Shown here: piece after piece, positions 44,807 through 52,647 of the stretch
Numbering within the stretch: the stretch's first letter is position 1
Layout of the letters: every line of letters begins with the position of its first letter
Origin: Sphingomonas sanxanigenens DSM 19645 = NX02
Lineage (GTDB): Bacteria; Pseudomonadota; Alphaproteobacteria; Sphingomonadales; Sphingomonadaceae
Direction: 5' to 3'
Assembly (NCBI RefSeq): GCF_000512205.2
Contig: NZ_CP006644.1
Span: 3,528,520 to 3,592,519, forward strand
Length of the DNA stretch: 64,000 nt
The notes under the pieces: generated by a model
Databases searched by the model: none
What the model saw: the letters and a program-made list of their open reading frames with translations, nothing else
What the model was told of the DNA's origin: nothing
Position numbers and translations under genes: made by a program

Positions 44807-45978
44807 CAGCGTGCCCCCCGCGGCATGCCGAGCCCGACCTGCGCCACCATGTCGCGCAGCACCTCGGCGGTGCCGCCGCCGAAGGTGTTGATCTGGCATT
44901 TGCGATATTCGCGCTCGATCCGCCCGCGCAGCACCGCGCCGGGCGAACCGTCGCGGACGAGGCCGGCGGGCCCCAGCACGTCGAGCAGCAGGCGCATCAC
45001 CTTGATCATCCCCTCGGTGCCGAACACCTTGAGCCCCGAGGCGAGGTCGGCGCGGGTCGAGCCCTGCGCGACCTCCGCCGCCACCCGGTTGCCCATCACC
45101 CCGATCGCGCGCAGCAGCGCATAGGCTTCGCCGAGTGCCGACTGCACCCAGGGCACATCGACCAACCGGCCGGCACCCGAGCGCGTTTCTCGCGCCCATT
45201 CCACCACCTCGTCGAAGCAGCCATTGCCGGCATAGGTCAGCGCGGCGAGGCCGATGCGCTCATGATTGAGCTGCTCGGCGATCAGCCGCCAGCCGCCATC
45301 GACCGCACCGATCACCATGTCCGCGGGCACGCGGACATCCTCGTAATAGGTGACGTTGGTGCGGAACCCACCCACCGTCCAGATCGGCGAGACCGAGAAG
45401 CCGGGCAGCCGCGTGTCCATCATCAAGATGGTGATGCCCTTGTGCGGCGGTGCGTCGGGATCGGTGCGGGTGGCGAGGAAGATATAGTCGGCACCCTCGG
45501 CGCCGCTGGTGAAGATCTTCTGGCCGTTGACGACATAATCGTCGCCATCGCGCACCGCCCGGGTCCGCAGGCTGGCAAGGTCGGTCCCCGCGCCCGGCTC
45601 CGAATAGCCGATCGCGAAGATCAGTTCGCCGGTCGCGATGCGCGGCAATATGTCCCGTTTCTGCTTCTCGGTACCGAGCCGCATCAGCGCGGGGCCGACG
45701 GTGTTGACGGTGACGAAGGGGAACGGCGCATCGGCGAGCACCAGTTCCTCGAGCAGGATCTTCTGGGTCAGCGGATCGAGCCCGCGCCCGCCATAGTCGG
45801 TGGGCCAGCCGGGCGTGAGCCAGCCGTCCCGGCCCATCCGGCGGATCACCGCGCGATAGGTTTCGCCGGACTCGGCGTTGAGCGTGTCGGCGCGGACCTC
45901 GGGGGTCATGATCCCGTCGAGATAGGCGCGGAACTCGGCGCGAAGCGCTTTTTGCGCGGGGGTGAAATCGACGTGCAT
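44806..45978 (-). CDS. Acyl-CoA dehydrogenase, ChsE2/FadE29-like subunit (390 aa)
   Basis: This is a complete acyl-CoA dehydrogenase chain: MHVDFTPAQKALRAEFRAYL at the start, FAIGYSEPGAGTDLASLRT in the FAD/substrate region, WTVGGFRTNVTYYEDVRVP, and the C-terminal CQINTFGGGTAEVLRDMVAQ. Size matches FadE29 (ChsE2). It should supply most FAD contacts in a heterotetramer with the 372-residue chain. A GGAG site precedes ATG 45978. It follows a GC-rich inverted repeat that separates it from the acyl-CoA synthetase gene. Confidence 0.9.
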   Translation of the reverse strand: MHVDFTPAQKALRAEFRAYLDGIMTPEVRADTLNAESGETYRAVIRRMGRDGWLTPGWPTDYGGRGLDPLTQKILLEELVLADAPFPFVTVNTVGPALMRLGTEKQKRDILPRIATGELIFAIGYSEPGAGTDLASLRTRAVRDGDDYVVNGQKIFTSGAEGADYIFLATRTDPDAPPHKGITILMMDTRLPGFSVSPIWTVGGFRTNVTYYEDVRVPADMVIGAVDGGWRLIAEQLNHERIGLAALTYAGNGCFDEVVEWARETRSGAGRLVDVPWVQSALGEAYALLRAIGVMGNRVAAEVAQGSTRADLASGLKVFGTEGMIKVMRLLLDVLGPAGLVRDGSPGAVLRGRIEREYRKCQINTFGGGTAEVLRDMVAQVGLGMPRGAR

Positions 45979-45989
45979 GGGGCGCTCCT

Positions 45990-46118
45990 AGCCCCGCCCC
46001 TCCAGGGACGAGGGTGGGGTGGTGGGGGTGGTGGGGGGAATGAGGGAGAGCTAAAGCCGGCGGATATGTGCTGGACGGACGGGCCCCACCCCGCCCCCTC
46101 CCCTGAAGGGGCGGGGCT
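45990..46118. repeat. GC-rich inverted repeat inside the igr-like operon
   Basis: AGCCCCGCCCCTCCAGGG (from 45990) and the near complement CCCTGAAGGGGCGGGGCT (46101-46118) form the ends of an inverted repeat, with further G-rich and C-rich matching stretches inside (GGGTGGGG / CCCCACCCC). The right arm reaches the acyl-CoA synthetase stop codon. The style is that of the element at 11084-11185. Confidence 0.65.
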
Positions 46119-47935
46119 CATGAGCGTGGCCCCGCGAACGGCGCTATGCCGAGCCGCGCCAGCACCATCTCATCCAGCGGCACATAGGCGCCTGCCTGCG
46201 GGTCGGCGACGAACAGCGGATCCCCGCCACACCGCGCCGGATCATACCCCTCCCGCTGCAGTTCGATCTTCCGCAGCTTGAAGGTCGTGGTCATGTCCGC
46301 GCTCGCCGTCAGCCGCACGAACAGCGGCACCGCGTAGGGCGCCAGGTGCGCGGTCGCAAAGGCGTGGAAGGCGGCACCGTCGAAGCTGCCGCCCCCGTCG
46401 TAGGTGAGCGCCGCCATGCCCGCGCGTCCCTCCGCCCCCGGAACCGCGACGCCATAGACGTTGATCACCGACGGCCCGGCGAAGCCCGAAAGCACGGTCT
46501 CGACTTCCTGCGTCGAGACATTCTCGCTCTTCCAGCGGAACGTGTCGCCGGCGCGGTCGACGAAGAAGAAATAATCATCCTCGTCGAAGCGCACGAGATC
46601 GCCCGAGCGGAACCAGCGGTCGCCCGGCTTGAACAGGTCGCGGATCAGCTTGGCCTCGGTCGCCTCCGCCGAGGTATAGCCTTCGAAGAAGCCGGCGACG
46701 CCGGTGCCGTCGAGCACCTCCGCCACCAGTTCGCCCACCTCGTGCGGCCCGGCCTCGACGACGCTGCCATCGGCGGCGCGGACATGATCGCCCTGCCCCA
46801 CATCCCATTTCAGCACGCGGATGTTGGTCGCTTGCGGATAGGGCAGCCGCCCGACCGATCCGGGCCGGTTGTCGACATTGGTGATGCCGTAATTGGCCTC
46901 GGTCGATCCCAGCCCCTCGATGATGTTGGAAACGCCGAAGCGCTCGCTGAAAGCGGCCCACACATCGGGTTTCAGGCCAGCGCCGCTCATCACCCGCAGG
47001 CTGTGGTCGCGGTCGTCGGGCGATGGCGGCGTCGCCATCAGGTAGCGGACGACCTCGCCGATATAATAGACCGCAGTGATGCCGTGGCGGCGGACATCCG
47101 CCCAGAAGCCCGAGCGGCTGAACTTGCGGCGCAGCACGAACGGCCGCCCGGCTGCCAGCGCGACCGAAGGCACGACCATGCCGCCCGCGCCGTGATAGAG
47201 CGGCAGCACGCAATAATGGACGTCGGCAGCCCCGAACTGCATCAGCCCGGCCATCATCTCGCCGGCGTTGAGAAAGCGCATGTGGCTCATCCGCGCCGCC
47301 TTCGGCAGCCCGGTCGTGCCCGAGGTGAAGATGAGATAGAGCGGATCCGCCATCACCACGCCGCGCCGCCACGCGCGCGGCGGATTCTCCGAGAATGCGG
47401 TGGCCATCGCCGCGTCGAGATCGCGCCAGCCATGGTCGCTGCGATCGGCGCCGGTTTCGGACTGCTCGAAGACCAGCCCCGGCAGCGCGGCGGGATCGAC
47501 GCCATCGACGGTCGCGGCCAGCTCCGATCCGACGATCAGCGCCGTCGCCTCGACCTGGCGCAGCGCATGCCCCAGCACCGCCCCGGTGGCGCTGGTGTTG
47601 AGCAGGGTGGTGACGATCCCCGCCTTGGCGAGACCCAGCCAGATCATCACGAATTCGGGCCGGTTGAGCATCAGCAGCGCGACGACATCGCCTTTCGCGA
47701 GCCCGGCCGCGCGCGCGGCATGGGCGACGCGGTTGGCGCGCGCGTTCATCTCGGCGAAGCTGATCGCCTGATCTTCGAACAGGATGAACGGCGTGTCGGC
47801 GGCGTCGCCTGCGCGCTCCTCCAGCCGATCGGCGGTGGTATAGGCCATGTCGCGCGCGAAGCCGGCGACGCGCTGATAGCCGCGCATCAGCCGCCGCATC
47901 GATTCCTCGCGCGAGGGGACGACGAAGCTGCTCAT
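46118..47935 (-). CDS. FATP/FadD-type acyl-CoA synthetase (605 aa)
   Basis: This is an adenylate-forming acyl-CoA ligase. The P-loop-like motif is LYLIFTSGTTGLPKAARMSH (about 197-216); YYIGEVVRYL, LGSTEANYG and the C-terminal WKSENVSTQEVE follow, typical of FATP/very-long-chain acyl-CoA synthetases and mycobacterial FadD6/FadD17. It would activate the carboxylic acid substrate as its CoA ester before dehydrogenation. Its ATG (47935) overlaps the hydrolase gene stop by four bases; downstream comes the GC-rich repeat and then the dehydrogenases. Confidence 0.92.
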   Translation of the reverse strand: MSSFVVPSREESMRRLMRGYQRVAGFARDMAYTTADRLEERAGDAADTPFILFEDQAISFAEMNARANRVAHAARAAGLAKGDVVALLMLNRPEFVMIWLGLAKAGIVTTLLNTSATGAVLGHALRQVEATALIVGSELAATVDGVDPAALPGLVFEQSETGADRSDHGWRDLDAAMATAFSENPPRAWRRGVVMADPLYLIFTSGTTGLPKAARMSHMRFLNAGEMMAGLMQFGAADVHYCVLPLYHGAGGMVVPSVALAAGRPFVLRRKFSRSGFWADVRRHGITAVYYIGEVVRYLMATPPSPDDRDHSLRVMSGAGLKPDVWAAFSERFGVSNIIEGLGSTEANYGITNVDNRPGSVGRLPYPQATNIRVLKWDVGQGDHVRAADGSVVEAGPHEVGELVAEVLDGTGVAGFFEGYTSAEATEAKLIRDLFKPGDRWFRSGDLVRFDEDDYFFFVDRAGDTFRWKSENVSTQEVETVLSGFAGPSVINVYGVAVPGAEGRAGMAALTYDGGGSFDGAAFHAFATAHLAPYAVPLFVRLTASADMTTTFKLRKIELQREGYDPARCGGDPLFVADPQAGAYVPLDEMVLARLGIAPFAGPRS

Positions 47936-48780
47936 GCCGCCTTCACCGCGAGGCGATCGAGGAAAGCCGTCAACGCGCCCAGAAAGGCATCATTGTCATC
48001 GCCCGCGACCATGTGGTGGGCGCCGGCGATCGGCACGACCTCGGCGTCGGGAAGCAGCGTGCGGAACCGCGCCGCGCCTTCCGCCGAGACGATTTCGCTC
48101 GCGGTACCGTGAACCAGCAGCAGCGGCTGCGCGACCGCGCGCGCCGCGGCGGACAGGCGCTGGTTGATCGCCTCCATATCCCACCCGTCCTGCGGCCGGA
48201 CGAAATTGGGATCCCAATGCCAGTACCAGCGGCCGTCATGGCGGTGGCGCAGGTTGCGGGACAGACCGTCGAGCCTTTCGGGTCTTGGCCGGTGCGGCAG
48301 ATAGTCGGCGATCGCGTCGGCCGCCTGATCGAGCGTATCGAACCCGCCGAGCGTACCCCGCATGAAGCCGACCACCTGCTCCCCACCCCGTTTCTCCATC
48401 CACGGCACGATATCGACGAGCACGATCGCCGAGGCGGGTGCACACGGCGCCTCGCCGACCGCGAGCAGGGATGCGAGCCCGCCGAGCGACGCGCCGACCA
48501 GCACCGGCGGCGTCGCGAAGCCGGCGATCACGCCGCGCAGATCGTCGGCGAAGCGATCGAGCGTATAGCCGCCATCGCTGGACCAGCCGCTGTCGCCATG
48601 CCCGCGCTGGTCGAGCGCGACCGCGCGATAGCCGCGTGCGCCCAGCGCCGCGACGGCATTGCGCCATGCGCCGCGGGTCTGGCCGCCGCCGTGCAGTATC
48701 AGCACCGGCATGCCACCCTCCGGCCCGGCGGCATCGGCGACCAGCGCGACGCCGTCGCTCGCCTCATACGTGATCGTCAT
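47932..48780 (-). CDS. Alpha/beta hydrolase of the igr-like operon (282 aa)
   Basis: This is an alpha/beta hydrolase with ILHGGGQTRGAW (oxyanion), VGASLGGLAS (nucleophile serine), and the histidine in IAGAHHMVAG. DQRGHGDSG is typical of this fold. ATG 48780 overlaps the Coq4-like gene's stop (ATGA); a GTG at 48786 is not needed. It may hydrolyse an ester or a CoA thioester in the pathway; no signal peptide, so cytoplasmic. Confidence 0.9.
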   Translation of the reverse strand: MTITYEASDGVALVADAAGPEGGMPVLILHGGGQTRGAWRNAVAALGARGYRAVALDQRGHGDSGWSSDGGYTLDRFADDLRGVIAGFATPPVLVGASLGGLASLLAVGEAPCAPASAIVLVDIVPWMEKRGGEQVVGFMRGTLGGFDTLDQAADAIADYLPHRPRPERLDGLSRNLRHRHDGRWYWHWDPNFVRPQDGWDMEAINQRLSAAARAVAQPLLLVHGTASEIVSAEGAARFRTLLPDAEVVPIAGAHHMVAGDDNDAFLGALTAFLDRLAVKAA

Positions 48781-49583
48781 GCCCACGCGGCGGATGCCTC
48801 CGCGGTGTCGGCGATGCGCACGCCGCGAATGCCGAGATGGACGCGCGCCTCGTCGGGCGTCATCGCGAGCACCTCCTCATAACGCATGAAGAAAAGCGGG
48901 TCGGACTGGCGGCCGACCGCCGCCCCGCGTTCGACCGCGTCGAGCACCGTCAGCCAGGTCTGCGGATAATGGAGCACCGCGCGGGTGAGGATGCGGGTGG
49001 AGCCGAGGATCGAGAAGGCCGAGAGTTCGCCGGCAAGCTCGGGGCTCAGGTGCACGAACAGGTTGGTGAGGCGCATGTAATAGGGCACGACCTCGCCGAT
49101 GAAATCGAACCCGCCGCCGCCCAATATATGTTCCAGATCATGCTGCTGGCCGGCGCGCAGGTTGAAGTATTCATAGTCGTTCCTGGGCTTGAACGGCGGG
49201 ACGATATCGACCTGCAGGTCATTATCGACCAGCTGGCGGTAGAAGATGTGGCCGACGGTGCCTGGGTCATAGTGCGCGAGATCGTCGCGGTCGAAGCTGG
49301 AGACATATTGCTCGTCGAACCATGCATCGAGCGCCGGGTTGGTCTCGCGCTCCTCCGCGATCAGGGTGTTGATATGCCCGATGTCCTGGATCTGGCGGAG
49401 CAGCAGCACGAGCTGGATCGAATCCGAAGGCGTCGGCACGTCGGCGCCGTTGCGCCGCAGCATGTGCGTCGCCACCCAGTCGCGCAGCCGCGCGTCATTG
49501 AGATATTTGGAGGAGCTGATCAGCGTGCTGCTGTCGGTCGACAGCGGCACGATGCCCTTCATGAGATAGCTGTAGTCGGTCAT
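48777..49583 (-). CDS. Coq4 homologue within a catabolic operon (268 aa)
   Basis: The protein belongs to the Coq4 family. The metal-site motif H-D-x2-H-x11-E is intact: H148, D149, H152 and E164 in QHDLEHILGGGGFDFIGE. Eukaryotic COQ4 carries the same motif and takes part in oxidative decarboxylation/hydroxylation at C1 of the ubiquinone ring precursor. Here no other ubiquinone gene is near; instead it lies between AtuA and an alpha/beta hydrolase with four-base overlaps on both sides, so it is translated as part of the acid-degradation operon. I infer a metal-dependent step, or lipid binding, on a terpenoid or steroid-like substrate. Confidence 0.88.
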   Translation of the reverse strand: MTDYSYLMKGIVPLSTDSSTLISSSKYLNDARLRDWVATHMLRRNGADVPTPSDSIQLVLLLRQIQDIGHINTLIAEERETNPALDAWFDEQYVSSFDRDDLAHYDPGTVGHIFYRQLVDNDLQVDIVPPFKPRNDYEYFNLRAGQQHDLEHILGGGGFDFIGEVVPYYMRLTNLFVHLSPELAGELSAFSILGSTRILTRAVLHYPQTWLTVLDAVERGAAVGRQSDPLFFMRYEEVLAMTPDEARVHLGIRGVRIADTAEASAAWA

Positions 49584-51379
49584 GCCAGAACCTCCGGCTG
49601 AACTGTGGCGGCGATCTGCCGCGGGACGGGGATGGGGAAGCGCATGATGAGTTGCGCCATGCCCTTGGCGGCGGGATCCAGCCCTGCGCCGGCGAGGATG
49701 CCCCCGCCAAGGGCATCGCGCACGACGAAGTTGAGCGCCGAGATGCCGGGCACCGCATAGCGATCCACCTTCGGCGGCTGCCCCTCCGGCGTCAGGTGAC
49801 GATACCAGTCCCCCACCTGAGCGGCGCCCATCGCCGCCGCGATCCATGGCAGCCAGCTGGGTTCGCGCGCGATGATCGCGACGTTGAACAGGTCGCCCTT
49901 GTCGCCGCTGCGGCCCCAGGCGAGGCGGATGAGGTCGACCGCGATCAGGTCGGTGCCGTCCGGCGCGGCGCTGTCCACCGCCGGCTGCGCGGGGTCCGTC
50001 TCGGTGCCCTCGCCTGCCGCCACGCTCCAGCTGCGATCGCCCATCGTCACCCGCGCGTCCACCGCGCCGCGCGGGATGAGGAAGGCGAAGATGCCGGTCA
50101 GCGGCTGGACGTTGGTCGCGAGGTTGACGCCGGTGCCGACCGACATGGTCGAGATGCCCGAGGCCTGCTCGCGCGCGAACAGCCCCGCGCCTTCGACCAT
50201 CGGATGATCGGCAGTGATCTTCAGGATGACTTCGCGCGCGTCCCGCACCCGCGCATGTGCGCCGAAGCTCGCCTCCTCGCCGATCACCACCACCGAGGTC
50301 GCGGTGAAATCGGGCAGGTTGGCGCCGCGCAGCAGGCTGCGCGCCCGCGCCAGCAGCGCCGCCCCCTGCCGCCGCGCCTTCGCGCCCGCCTGCTCGCCGA
50401 CGATCGGCGTCAGCCCGACCGTGCGCCAGCCCTTGTCATAGGTGACGCTGGCCTTGAGGAAGGGGGTCGGCGGGCGCCCCTTCGCGCCCGAGACACGGAC
50501 GCGGTCCGCCCCATCCGGCACCAGCCGCACGTCGCTGAAATCGCAGGAAACGTCGGCGACGATATAGTCCGCCGGGTCGCTGACCTCGTAGAGCAATTGT
50601 TCGGCGACGGTGCCGACCGAGACCAGCCCGCCCGTCCCCGCCGGCTTGGTGATGACGACGCTGCCATCGGCACGCACCTCGCCGATCGGAAAGCCGATAC
50701 CCTCCCAATCCTCGACCGCCTCCCAGTCGGTGAAGGTACCGCCGGTCACCTGCGTGCTGCATTCGAGAAGGTGGCCGGCGAGCGTGCCGGCCGCCAGCAG
50801 ATCATGATCGTCGCGGCCCCAGCCGAATTCGTGGATCAGCGGCCCCAGCACGATCGCGGAATCGACGACGCGGCCGGTGATGACGATGTCCGCCCCCGCC
50901 GCCAGCGCCTCGGCGATCGGGAAGGCACCGAGATAGGCGTTGCAGGTCAGCACATCGTCGGGAAAGCTGGCGCCGGTGAACATGTCGCGGTGGCGCGCCG
51001 CGCGCAGGTCACGCACGCGATCGATCAGATCGTCGCCGGATACCGCGGCGACCGTGAGCGAGAGCCCCTCGGCGGCGATCCGCGCCTCCACCGCGCGGGC
51101 GAGCCCGATCGGATCGAGCGCGCCGGCATTGGCGACGATGCGGATCTTCTGGTCCGCGATCTGATGCAGATACGGCCCGACATGGACGTTGAGGAAATCG
51201 GGCGGATAGCAGGTCGGCGTCGGCGACCGGCGCGCGCGGCCGAACATGCCCATGCTCGCCTCCGCCAGATAGTCGAAGATCAGATAGTCGAGCCCGCCCG
51301 CGGCAAGCAGTTGCGGCACGCCGAGCGCGCTGTCGGCGAAATAGGCCGATCCGCCGCCGATCCGCACCACGCGATCCAT
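49580..51379 (-). CDS. AtuA-family (DUF1446) protein, full two-domain form (599 aa)
   Basis: This matches the acyclic-terpene-utilisation AtuA family. The N-terminal DUF1446 domain (about 1-450) opens VVRIGGGSAYFADSALGVPQ and contains VANAGALDPIGLA and GRVVDSAIVLGPLIHEFG. A C-terminal AtuA-like ferredoxin-fold domain (about 490-595) shows LAWGRSGDKGDLFNVAIIA. In Pseudomonas AtuA is essential for citronellol/geranyl degradation though its reaction is not defined. A strong GAGAGG site precedes ATG 51379. It heads the operon and lies downstream of the AraC gene and a direct-repeat site. Confidence 0.9.
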   Translation of the reverse strand: MDRVVRIGGGSAYFADSALGVPQLLAAGGLDYLIFDYLAEASMGMFGRARRSPTPTCYPPDFLNVHVGPYLHQIADQKIRIVANAGALDPIGLARAVEARIAAEGLSLTVAAVSGDDLIDRVRDLRAARHRDMFTGASFPDDVLTCNAYLGAFPIAEALAAGADIVITGRVVDSAIVLGPLIHEFGWGRDDHDLLAAGTLAGHLLECSTQVTGGTFTDWEAVEDWEGIGFPIGEVRADGSVVITKPAGTGGLVSVGTVAEQLLYEVSDPADYIVADVSCDFSDVRLVPDGADRVRVSGAKGRPPTPFLKASVTYDKGWRTVGLTPIVGEQAGAKARRQGAALLARARSLLRGANLPDFTATSVVVIGEEASFGAHARVRDAREVILKITADHPMVEGAGLFAREQASGISTMSVGTGVNLATNVQPLTGIFAFLIPRGAVDARVTMGDRSWSVAAGEGTETDPAQPAVDSAAPDGTDLIAVDLIRLAWGRSGDKGDLFNVAIIAREPSWLPWIAAAMGAAQVGDWYRHLTPEGQPPKVDRYAVPGISALNFVVRDALGGGILAGAGLDPAAKGMAQLIMRFPIPVPRQIAATVQPEVLA

Positions 51380-51473
51380 CCCGTTCCTCTCCCTCTCGTT
51401 CGCCGGCGTTGGTGCCGGTCGTCCCGATCGTCGGCATCCTATGGGGAAGGCGCCGACATGGAAGCGCGGCGGA

Positions 51474-51505
51474 TGTTCCGATCCGCGCGCGCCTGTTCCG
51501 ATCCG
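51474..51505. promoter_or_regulatory. 12-bp direct repeat at 20-bp spacing upstream of the AtuA gene
   Basis: TGTTCCGATCCG occurs at 51474-51485 and again at 51494-51505, exactly 20 bases apart (two helix turns), about 95-126 bases before the AtuA start codon. Direct repeats at this spacing are the usual operators of AraC-type activators, and an AraC gene begins its 3' end eight bases away. Confidence 0.55.
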
Positions 51506-51512
51506 TCCGGCC

Positions 51513-52355
51513 TCAGCCGGCGCGGCCCTCGCTGCGGAAGCGCCCGGGGGTCGTGCCGGTGGCGCGGCGGAAAGCCAGGCTGAAGCTGCTCGGGGTGCTG
51601 AAGCCGAGATCGGCGGCGACCTGCTTCAGCGGCACTCCCGTATCGCGTAGCAAGGCCTCGGCGCGGATCAGCCGCACCTCCTCGATCCAGCGGTGCACCG
51701 ATCGGCCGGTGGTGTTGCGGAAGATGCGCGCGAAGTGGCTGGGGCCGATGTCGATCGTTGCGGCGAGGTCGGCGATGCGCAGGCGCCGCCCGCCCGTCGA
51801 TGCTACATATTCTTCGACGCGCCTGAGCTGCCAGGACGCCAGCCGCCCACGGTCGTCCTGAGCGCGCGGGGCGATGCGCAGGAAATAGCGCGCGAGATCG
51901 ATCGTCATCGCCGCCGCCAGCGCATCGACCAGCAGGTCGGACGCGAAACCCGGCGCAAGCGCCTCCGCCGCCATCCGCTCCAGCCCGGCGCGCACGCGTA
52001 CGTCCCGCACATCGCTGCACCGTGCCAGCAGCCGCGGATCGCCGCGGTCGAAGTCCCGCGGCAGCAGTCCCGCGGCGGTGGAGCAGACCGACAATCGCCG
52101 GTCGCCCCCCGCCCCGGTCGCGCTGATCGCCATCCCCGCGGGCACCACCATCATGCCGCCCAGCGGAAGGATCGCGCTGCGTCCGTCCGCGCCCCGATAG
52201 ATACCGGCGGCGCCGCGCGGCAGGTTGGCGCACAGCGCGATCACATCCTGCCGTGGCCGGCCTGTGTCTCGCGACGGCGTATCATAGCGATAGGTGTAGA
52301 CGTGGATGCGCGTTCGATCGGTGCGCAGTTCGGCGTCGGTACGCGCCCGTCCCAT
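51513..52355 (-). CDS. AraC-family transcription regulator (280 aa)
   Basis: The C-terminal 100 residues form the double helix-turn-helix: LRIADLAATIDIGPSHFARI, FRNTTGRSVHRWIEEVRLIR, LKQVAADLGFSTPSSFSLAF and the closing RRATGTTPGRFR. The N-terminal domain is a presumed ligand-binding part without a clear cupin motif. ATG 52355 has AAGGAG at 6-base spacing, better than ATG 52370. It lies between the AtuA operon, same strand, and a divergent TonB receptor, so it probably activates both in response to the imported acid. Confidence 0.92.
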   Translation of the reverse strand: MGRARTDAELRTDRTRIHVYTYRYDTPSRDTGRPRQDVIALCANLPRGAAGIYRGADGRSAILPLGGMMVVPAGMAISATGAGGDRRLSVCSTAAGLLPRDFDRGDPRLLARCSDVRDVRVRAGLERMAAEALAPGFASDLLVDALAAAMTIDLARYFLRIAPRAQDDRGRLASWQLRRVEEYVASTGGRRLRIADLAATIDIGPSHFARIFRNTTGRSVHRWIEEVRLIRAEALLRDTGVPLKQVAADLGFSTPSSFSLAFRRATGTTPGRFRSEGRAG

Positions 52356-52432
52356 CCTCTGCTCCTTCATCCCGTCTGCCGCGGGTGGTTCTGGCCGTGG
52401 CCGAGTCGGCTCGGCGGTTGATCACCAGCATA

Positions 52433-52465
52433 TTGCGTAGACCACCCGAGCGATACGCTACGCAA
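52433..52465. promoter_or_regulatory. TTGCGTAG-N17-CTACGCAA inverted repeat, AraC / TonB receptor control region
   Basis: Perfect 8-bp arms lie at 52433-52440 and 52458-52465. A further half-site TTGCGTAT is at 52521-52528 and CTACGCG at 52546-52552, the last just upstream of a TTGACT (52559-52564) that may be the -35 of the receptor gene, with TATGCG (52583-52588) as -10. The same half-site recurs at 56134-56141 and in altered form at 60504-60546. Confidence 0.55.
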
Positions 52466-52647
52466 AAATCAGGTTCCAGCGTCAACGGGAAAACCGCATT
52501 GCGGCGCAATATATGCCATCTTGCGTATCACAATGCCAATTTTTTCTACGCGTTATCGTTGACTAAGCCGTTCTTCCGGCGCTATGCGTTGCCGAGAACA
52601 GCATAATCACCCGCGCAAAGCGGGAACGACCAGCAAGGGGAGGATCG

